Shown: piece after piece, positions 1 to 7,900 of the stretch
Layout of the letters: every line of letters starts with the position of its first letter
How positions within the stretch are numbered: the stretch's first letter is position 1
DNA from: Isohypsibius dastychi
Lineage: Eukaryota > Tardigrada > Eutardigrada > Parachela > Isohypsibiidae
Assembly: GCA_034696485.1 (NCBI GenBank)
Contig: JAQIWT010001431.1
Coordinates: forward strand, 1-10,814
Length of the DNA: 10,814 bases
Direction: 5' to 3'
Notes under the pieces: model-generated
Told to the model about the DNA's origin: nothing
The model's input: the letters and a program-made list of their open reading frames with translations, nothing else
Database searches by the model: none
Position numbers and translations under genes: made by a program

Positions 1-1666
1 TAAAGACGAAATTCAATAATGTCACCAGTTGAAAGAAACTCATAATTTTAGGTGATGCTCAGCCGCGAGCCATTTTCACACCTGACTCAAAATTTCCATA
101 CTAGTGGCCACTGGTCAGGGAGAAATTACCTTGACTGCATAGGGACGAAATTCCTGATTAATCGGATTCCTGATTAATAGTCTGATTAATCGGAATAATT
201 TGCTGATTTTGAGTTGCTTCCATAAGAAGTAATAATCCTCACCATTTTTGTTTTCACATATTCAAATTTTCAATCCTCAAATGCACTTTATGGCGGGGGT
301 AATTGAATAGTTAAACAGCTATCAAAATTTCAAATCGTAGCATAACAGAATTTTCTGGACAACCTAGTCAAGTCCAGATTACCATTTTATTCAACAATTG
401 TGAGCGTGACCGTAACAAGAAGTGAGGAAAAGGAAAAATAAATTCTATAAAACTTGTTCAATTTTCTACCTAGATAATCACGGTAAAAATGGTTATGAAG
501 ATTCACGCTTAGTACAGTTCATGTCATAATGCCTTATTTTACTTACGGATGAGATTTGGAGATGCCGCTGGAGGTGATAATGGATGCTGGAGAAATTCAG
601 CGCCGGTGGATAAAGTTGTTACTGTACTCTCGATGGATGGATGCTGGGCAAATCTGAAATGCGTGTCAACTCTCGATCACAAACTGCCCTCTTGTTTTCA
701 TATGAATCCTCGTGAGTTGAAAGGCTCAGATTCCTGACGCACTTGATGAAAGCGATGGACAGGAGAATGACGGCTTTATGGTGGCCAACTGACCAATAAC
801 CCACGTCCAACTGGACAGGAACGCGCGCAAAACTAAATCTCTTAATTTGAGTCGGCCCATAAAAGCTTTATCCATGGCATCCCCATGCTTTTGACACAGG
901 GATGCTACTTCTTCCATCTTCAGATCAAATCATGAGAAAGTTCCTAGAGTCAACACACGTTCTTTGTTGATTATTTCGTTATGGTTCCTCTGCATAGTTT
1001 CACTTCGTTACCATTTAATTTCACGCTTTTTCTTTTACGTTAGTTGTTGTTGATTTGACCGAATTTTGCTGGTCAGTTAGATGACCCGTCAAATGGTACA
1101 AGACGAAGGAAAAAGGGGAATAATTTCGATAAACTACACGCTTGTGTACTTCCACTCCATGCACGCAAAGTGCTCATTATAACAGATGGTTGCACGTGGC
1201 TTGGTTTATATTTTGACGCCCAGTTTTCTTCTCCCATATTTGAAATTACAGTCCCAACGAAATTCAGATTGTAACCTTGCGAATAGAATTAAATTTTTTG
1301 GTCTGACTGGCAGAATAAAATGCAACAACCTGGAAAAAAAACAGAGTGTGCCATCAGTTTTCAAATGAATAAACCGACCGGAAACAACATCATTTTAGAA
1401 GATTTCTAATGGAAAGTTTCAATTTCTAAAACTCTGTTGATGAAATGTGCATTGAGGTAATAGTAATTCACCGAGAAAGCTTGATCGCGTTTCAAGAACA
1501 AACAGACCGTCTCTAATGCAGGATGACAATGTTATTCCACTTTCCATTTAGCCGGTCGATTGTGTTTTCAGCTGCGAAGATTTACCTGGACACGCAAATC
1601 GTTTGAGACCGGCGTTCCAAACAGATCGAGAACCAACTAACACGGGTTTTTCGATTCCGTTATAGA
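1..1666. other. Upstream non-coding flank, no gene recognised
   Basis: I see no convincing coding exon here on either strand. The open stretches are short, low in recognisable motifs, and show no resemblance to the receptor exons downstream. The part just before 1667 should hold the promoter and 5' UTR of cassette A, but I could not identify a TATA box or initiator with confidence. An in-frame stop at 1604-1606 lies upstream of the chosen ATG at 1667, and no other ATG occurs in that frame between them. Confidence 0.5.
154..193. repeat. Short direct repeats of CTGATTAAT
   Basis: The motif CTGATTAAT occurs three times, at 154-162, 170-178 and 182-190. The first and third copies continue as CGG. 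These two contain GATTAATC, which is its own reverse complement and carries paired TAAT cores. The spacing between copies is 16 and 12 bp. TAAT cores are typical of homeodomain binding sites, but a role here is only inference, about 1.5 kb upstream of cassette A. Confidence 0.45.
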
Positions 1667-3334
1667 ATGTCTGGATTCTACTTATTTTTCCTGTGTTTTT
1701 CCAGAGCAGTGCTGCCCGCGGATCTGCCGCTTCCGGTGACCTTGCTGACCGTGATAAATAATGGATCAGCCACTGAATTCGGATACCTGGCATCTGCTCC
1801 CATAATCTCCTACGCCGTGGATCAAATTCAACAGACGTTTGAGGATTTCCTCAACTTCACTCACGTCACCATTATTCCCGCAGGTAATGTTCCTTTACAA
1901 CAGTACAAATTGCGGTTAATCATTCAAGATTTCAGTCTTTTCAATCTCGGTGTGAAAACAAATACATAGTTTCGAAAGCTAGTAGTAGAAATGTAATTAC
2001 AGAGCACAAAAAAATTGCGGGAATTTCATGACAAATTTTTGAAAATGTAAAATTCTCTTAAAATGGATACCAGCATAGTGGAAAGGAAATAGACTACACG
2101 GCAGGCACGTAATCATATGCCTGCCGTGTAGTATATTACCGCTATGATACAAGATACGAATATAATGACAGATTTCAATATGAGATTAGATAGAAAATTA
2201 ACCTTCACAACTATCTGAAGATGTTGTCCCGGTCAACACCTTTCGCTGGATCAATTGTATCAAAATGACGATACTTTTTAATTTGATGAACAAAACCCTA
2301 ATAATAATTTAACTATAACTGTGTGGTAGTAAAACCGGTTGAATTTTAGGAGGAGCTGCTGGCAATGGACCTTCGTGCACGAATCTGGAAGCCAGAGGAC
2401 CTTTCTTGGCATCACAGTTCTATTATACTCGCGGAGGTCGCAACACGACTTTGGCGTTCATCGGACCCGGTGAGCACGAACCTGTTAAGCCTGTAGAGCC
2501 TTTGTATCATGTTTAATTAACATGAAGAAGTTCAGTAAAGAAACTTTTATTTTGAAGCCCGAACGTTTTGGAACAATAAGATGAATGAACTCTCGGTGCT
2601 TACAGGCTGTGGGGGCGCAGTTGCCAGCATGGGACATTTGGCCAGAGGTTCGTAATAATTCAGACGACTGGAAAACCTAACTACACCATTTGATTTAGCT
2701 TGGAACGTACCATTTCTAACAAAGTAGGTAAGTTTTTCACAGTGTCAACGGTTTTGATGCGTCTAAGCGTTTTTTAGCCTCGGTATCGATCCGCTCTACA
2801 CTTTAAAAGACAAAGCCAGATTTCCAACCTTGACCCGTATGTGCGCTTATCAAGCATCCCAGATCACCGAAGTTCTGGTCGCCTATCTGGACCTTCTTGG
2901 CTATAAAATCGTCACGCTCCTTTGCGATGAATCTATGGTAAGCCTTTGATTTTTGCTAGATATTGCGGAACAAAACAGGAAACACCAAAGATTGGCTATT
3001 TGTTGAAGCGGTCTTTGAAATTTCATTCAAATCACTAAAAATACAAATATTTCACCTAGATCTCAGCCTTTCAAAAGTTATTATCCAAAAAGTATAACAC
3101 ATTGCGGTTTGTTTCTAGGAAGCCGGAATATATCCCAACTACTTCGTCAACTGTCGCGACCTCATCAACAAACTGGGAGCATTCAACATCACGGCCTTAC
3201 GGGTTTCTTTCAACCCTCTGGCAAATTTTAGGTGAAATGCCAATTCTAATCGTAAGGAAATTGCGCAAATGTGTTATTCTACAGTTCTGCCGATCTGAAG
3301 GCGCCACTTGCAACCATCCGAGGTCAAAGCCGAG
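1667..3334 (+). CDS. Receptor guanylate cyclase N-terminal half-domain, cassette A (7 exons, no own C-terminus)
   Basis: Seven exons encode a signal peptide and the first half of an ANF-receptor ligand-binding domain. They are 1667-1883, 2350-2469, 2606-2647, 2699-2723, 2778-2937, 3119-3231 and 3285-3334, totalling 727 nt and ending in phase 1. All introns are GT-AG and no exon contains a stop or frameshift. The start at 1667 is followed by a hydrophobic leader (SGFYLFFLCFSRAVLPA). Family landmarks are a LNFT glycosylation sequon, a GPGCGG turn, MGHLARAWN, FPTLTRM and GYKIVTLLCDES. Each matches the main gene at 3873 ([38 protein letters not shown]). The 42- and 25-bp exons match that gene in both size and phase. 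No second lobe, membrane helix, kinase-homology or cyclase exons follow before the next gene. The strong final donor (CGAG|GTAAGC) is in the phase needed to join exon 5 at 5543, so this is probably an alternative 5' cassette. A truncated duplicate gene or a young pseudogene is possible. A hidden upstream exon splicing to the TTTTTCCAG at 1695-1703 cannot be excluded. Confidence 0.72.
2093..2132. repeat. Perfect 15-bp inverted repeat (hairpin) in cassette A intron 1
   Basis: The arms ACTACACGGCAGGCA (2093-2107) and TGCCTGCCGTGTAGT (2118-2132) are exact reverse complements around a 10-nt spacer. Weaker complementarity continues outward: CATAGTGG around 2073-2080 against CCGCTATG around 2140-2147. 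The whole could therefore be an imperfect palindrome of roughly 75-90 bp. It lies inside the 466-bp intron 1884-2349. It resembles a small foldback or MITE-type element or a structured intronic RNA. No target-site duplication was identified. Confidence 0.75.
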
Positions 3335-3872
3335 GTAAGCTCGCATAAGGCTCCGCAAAATTTAGAAAACTGGATTTGTACAAGATCAGATTCTAATATT
3401 ATAAATCGGGAGGTCCCAGATGAATAGGAATGCAAGGAGTACAGAGCTAAAACGGTTTTCCGTGTCAGGATAAGGTTGTGCGATAAGTCCTTAGCTTTCG
3501 AGGAACATCCTAATCACGTCACGGGGTGCTGTGATGGAAAACACGAAGAAAACTGGAGGTGATTCGGCGATCTATTGATCGAGCACTTGCTCTTCTCCAT
3601 GCCCTCTTCCGGATGTTCAGATAAAAGAGGCGTATCCGTCCCTTTAATCCATTCGGAATGTTTCGACAACGTTAGCTTTTACCTTTAGGACCAATGTCGA
3701 GAGCCACGGTATCCTGTCACGAAAATCAATTCTTTTAGGTTAGGGTAGCGAAACGCTTCCTCTTTCTCTCTCTCAGGTATTTCTCATGCGCCGGATTCCA
3801 TATTGTCAGTAATCTTGATAATACGGCTCCTGTAGAAATTACAGGTGTTACTGACGAAGAACGCCAAGCAAA
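3335..3872 (+). promoter_or_regulatory. Spacer between cassettes; presumed promoter/5' UTR of the main gene
   Basis: This 538-bp stretch holds no exon I can match to a receptor guanylate cyclase. Read-through from cassette A would stop at TAA 3346-3348. No AATAAA polyadenylation signal is visible, which argues against cassette A ending as an independent transcript here. A TATAAAT string lies at 3400-3406, too far from the ATG to be assigned with confidence. A pyrimidine tract ending in CAG at 3756-3776 looks like a splice acceptor. It could start a last 5' UTR exon running to the ATG at 3873. Confidence 0.4.
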
Positions 3873-4990
3873 ATGGCGTTCGCCTGGCAAAAGGTCACCC
3901 TGATTTCTTTGGGTTTGGCGCTCCTTTCGACCACCTGTTTCTGTGCCGTTAATATAGCCTTGGTTGAATTTGTCCTTTGGGGAGAGAAGACCACCACCAG
4001 TCTTTCGGTTTCCGGGGCATTTTTCGACGTAGGGGAACAGGAACTTCAACAAAAATATGGCGATATTCTGAACTTCACTCGAGTACGAATCTACGACAAG
4101 AATGTCACTACCTGCGAAATGATGGATCAGAAAGCGACGTTCTGGGCCACTCGATATTTCTATCGGGAAGCGGAAGGCAATCCGGTGATGGGCTTGTTTG
4201 GACCAGGTAAATACTCATTGTATAATTCAAGTGAAAGAGCTATCAAATAAACAGGTCCAACTTGGTTTTCCTACTTTTTTTATTTATAAAAAACCGCTAA
4301 TTTTCTAACTAATTTCCAGTGATTTGTGATTTAATCGTTGAGTTGCTTTTTCCAATAACTCAGACAACCCTGTTTTGAAAAGGGAAACTGCAGACTCCCA
4401 TATTGTCACGAAAATTTGAGGTGACCTTTCCAATGTTTTGCATAATATTGTCACTCAGGTCTCACTGTCACCTATACATTTATATTTTTGTCAAGGTTGC
4501 CCCACCGCTGCCGCATCTGTTGGACATTTGGCACGAGGTAAGCTCTCTTTGGTCAGATGCTGAATAAATTCTGATCAACATGATTATAATGTAGCTTGGA
4601 ACAAACAAATGATGATCACGTAAGTCATCGCAGTTAGAAGAATATTATCAAAGAGTGTGTTTTGGACAACTGTTATTCATTGCAGGATCGCTGGAGATGC
4701 AGCAGTTAACAACAAAAAGCGCTACCCGACCATGACCCGCCTGTCCCCATATATTCAAGAAGACTTGAACCTGTTCGTTTATAAGCTCCTGAGCACCTAT
4801 GGTTACAGCACGGTTGGGATCCTGTGTGATGATGCAAATGATTCGCTGCAAATCTACGTGCCAATGTGCACGGCTCTTTTCGATAACTTGCGCTTGATCT
4901 ACAACACTACTGCATCTCGCTTCTACGTCAACGCCAGCGATGCGACTGGCGTCAAGCATTACCTGGATGAAATTAAATCCATCGCCAGAG
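3873..4990 (+). other. Cassette B: exons 1-4, signal peptide and first half of the ligand-binding domain
   Basis: Exons 3873-4206, 4496-4537, 4595-4619 and 4686-4990 encode residues 1-235 and end in phase 1. The leader is hydrophobic ([18 protein letters not shown]), with likely cleavage near residues 24-25. Conserved landmarks are LNFTR, GLFGPG, SVGHLARAWN, YPTMTRL and [11 protein letters not shown], all typical of the first lobe of an ANF-receptor fold. Cassette A codes for the same region with three additional introns. Here the corresponding pieces are fused into exon 1 and exon 4. Confidence 0.88.
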
Positions 4991-7900
4991 GTAATGACAA
5001 TGGGTGAAGGAAGGGAATTATATGAAAATATTAATCAGAAAGGAAGCACGGATGGCTCTTCCGCTGTCGCCTTTGATAAGGTCATTTGAAGGCACTTGCA
5101 CACTTCCATGCCGAGAAATGGAGCCAGTAATTAAGTGAAAGGAACCTGCCTGGTGGCAAAATAATTGCATTCTTCCTTCTTTTCGAGTGTCTAGTTCAGC
5201 GCACCTTTTTGCGCGTCCGACTGTAATTTCAAGATTAGAGCTGGGGCTCGACAACGCGCTTCATGTTCATCAATTATCGATCAGAGCTCTCTGCTTATTC
5301 CTGGTGGAAACAGGAGCGAGTACTACCTGCCGCTGTGGATGAAAATATTCAATCAAAACAGGCATTTTTCCAAGACTGGAAAAAGCGATCTCCGGAAGTT
5401 TACAACAATGCTTCTTCCCCAGAAATCAAAACCTGGCGAATAATTTTCATCAGGAAATAGCTTTACAGTTCAACATTCTAAGAAATAATATTTTTCAAGT
5501 TAAAAGTTAAATATGCACCGCTTACATTTTGTTTATTTGCAGTCGTGATAATCATCGCTTTTGGAAACCGTATTCGGCCTATAATGGTTTGTTCTTTTGA
5601 TTTACGATTTTTGTGACCTTTTGTTAACTGATGATCTCAGGTCGCGGCTGCTGATCAAGGAATGACGAACGGAGAATACGTAAGATTACATCAGATCAAT
5701 AAAAAGGCATTGCGTTTATGCAGTTCTGAATACGTTTTAGGTCTACTTTGCGTTTGAACTGTATCCCAGCCCAAAGTTTTTCGGTAATAATAATTTGCAT
5801 TTTTCAGTATTAACCTTGTCATGTTCATGCTCTTTCACACAGGAAACCTGACTTGGAACACAGGCAATGCGGACAGCCGAGACGAGGTGGGATTCAGAGG
5901 ATTTACCTATTTTTATGCAAGATTAATGAAAAATCAATTTTTACTCTAATGGATTTTCAGGATGCTAGACTTGCTTTCCGTTCGCTCTTCACCATTTCTT
6001 TACGCAACGAGGTGACACCCGAGTACCAGAACTTCACTAACCAAGTCAAACGCATTTCCCAAGAGAACTATGGATACAAATACGATGATAAGGAAGAAGT
6101 ACGGTCAAAATAAATATTATTTGTAATTAAATGTTGCGGAGCAGTCGTATCTCTTAATTCCTATAGGTGAATCCATTCGCGGTGGCTTACTACTATGCGC
6201 TGGCAATCTACGGAATGGTCAGTTCTCATTCTTATATCAACTTGATTTTTAGAACTCGAGCTCTGCAGTAACATATCAGTTAACCGTATTCATCCGCTCC
6301 AGGTTCTGAATCAAACCGTTGCAAGAGGCGGAAATCCCCAGGACGGAGCTGCTCTGAGCAAGTTGATGTGGAACCGAACCTTTACAATTCTTGGCCGAAA
6401 TATCGTTGTCAACGCAAACGGCGATCGCGACTCTGACTGGGCGCTGAACCAGATGGATCCCGACACCGGCTTATTTCAGGTGAACATCATTCAAAATGCA
6501 GAGAAATCGAATCCCGATGACACAATGACCTTTGCAGCCGGTTATGGAATATTCGGCAAGCACCAAAGCCCTGTCACCGTCTCTGGACAGAAATGGCCGA
6601 ATTCGACCAATTCTATGGTACAACCGGGATTCCCCTCCTCCCAATGAGCCTCGCTGTGGTTATCGTGGAATCAAACCTGAATGCGAATACGGTATGTTTT
6701 TTCCTTCATTGCCTGATGTGACTTAACAATTTCGATATTCCAGAACAACGTAAAATTCTGGCCATCGCTTTGAGCTCAGTAGTTGGATTTGTTTTCATCT
6801 GTGCTATCGCGACACTGCTCATTTACCGGTACGTGCGAATATCATCCTTGTCATTAAAATTGGGTTCTCACAGAGTTCTTTCAACAGCAAAATCAAATTG
6901 GAATCGGCTTTGAGTGATCCGTGGTGGCGAGTGGAAAAAGAGGAGCTCAATCAGGCGTCCATGAAAGTGTCCAGCCAGTCGTTGAGTAAACTCAGCTTGG
7001 TAAATAAAACTCTCAGCAGGAAATCTGAGTAGGTTTGCATCAGTTTAAATCTGTGACACAAATCTGATTGCAGAAAACAGCTGATAACACCTCTCATGCC
7101 AGCTCGGTTGGAAAAACACAAGTCTTCGCCAAAATTGCGTCTTATAAAGGGAAGACCGTTGCTGTCAAGAAACTGGAAACGAGCCGAAGATTTCATCCAT
7201 CTCGACAAGAACTCAAGGAAATCAAGAAGGTACCATAGATTTTCTGAATAACTTTCAAGCAGGGCTGAAAATGGCTGAAAGGTCATCTATTTCCGATCCA
7301 TTCAAAAATCTCTATTAAGACACTTACCGTTCGTCTTTGTAGCTGCGAGACATGGTTCATGAGAATATCAATCGATTTGTCGGCATCTGCACCGAGGATA
7401 ACCAAGTGCAAATTCTCACCGAATATTGTACCAAAGGAAGCTTGTCTGATGTCATGGAAAATGATGCATTGAAGCTGGACTGGCCTTTCCGATTTTCTTT
7501 GACAAACGATGTCATTTCGGTATGTCCTCCAGCCAAAATCTCAACAAGACTTATGACTTACTTGGTTCTCTCTAGGGAATGACCTACCTGCATGATTCTC
7601 CAATTGAATCTCACGGAAACCTGACCAGCTCCAACTGTGTCATCGACAGCCGATTCGTCCTGAAAATCACTGATTACGGAATGGCGTTCTTGCAGCCGTT
7701 CCTGGGTTCAAAAGATGGTGAAAACAAATCTGACTATTTCCGATTACTTTGGCGGTAACAAAAATAATAACGAAATACGACCGTAACCTCTGAACTGAAT
7801 TTTAAATACAGAGCTCCTGAGCACCTCCGAGCCCCCATGCCACCAAAGGGCACCAAACTTGGTATATTCCTTTGTAGTCGTTGAACTTAATTGTCAGTAA

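Noticed and set aside
549-917. Short open stretches on both strands in the upstream flank
   Set aside because: Small, overlapping, no signal peptide or domain, and no plausible splice partners.
3829-3845. CCTGTA/TACAGG 6-bp inverted repeat just before the main ATG
   Set aside because: Too short to distinguish from chance.
3735-4052. 105-codon minus-strand open stretch opposite exon 1
   Set aside because: It overlaps a well-supported exon on the other strand and has no recognisable motif; most likely a shadow.
5263-5460. 65-codon open stretch inside intron 4 as a missing receptor exon or nested gene
   Set aside because: Splicing exon 4 directly to exon 5 gives the continuous family sequence, and the stretch matches no family I recognise.
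6538-6660. Apparent frameshift between the frame ending in the ectodomain and the frame carrying the [10 protein letters not shown] juxtamembrane motif
   Set aside because: A 58-bp GT-AG intron (6480-6537) restores the frame and gives FQPVMEYS, which matches the family.
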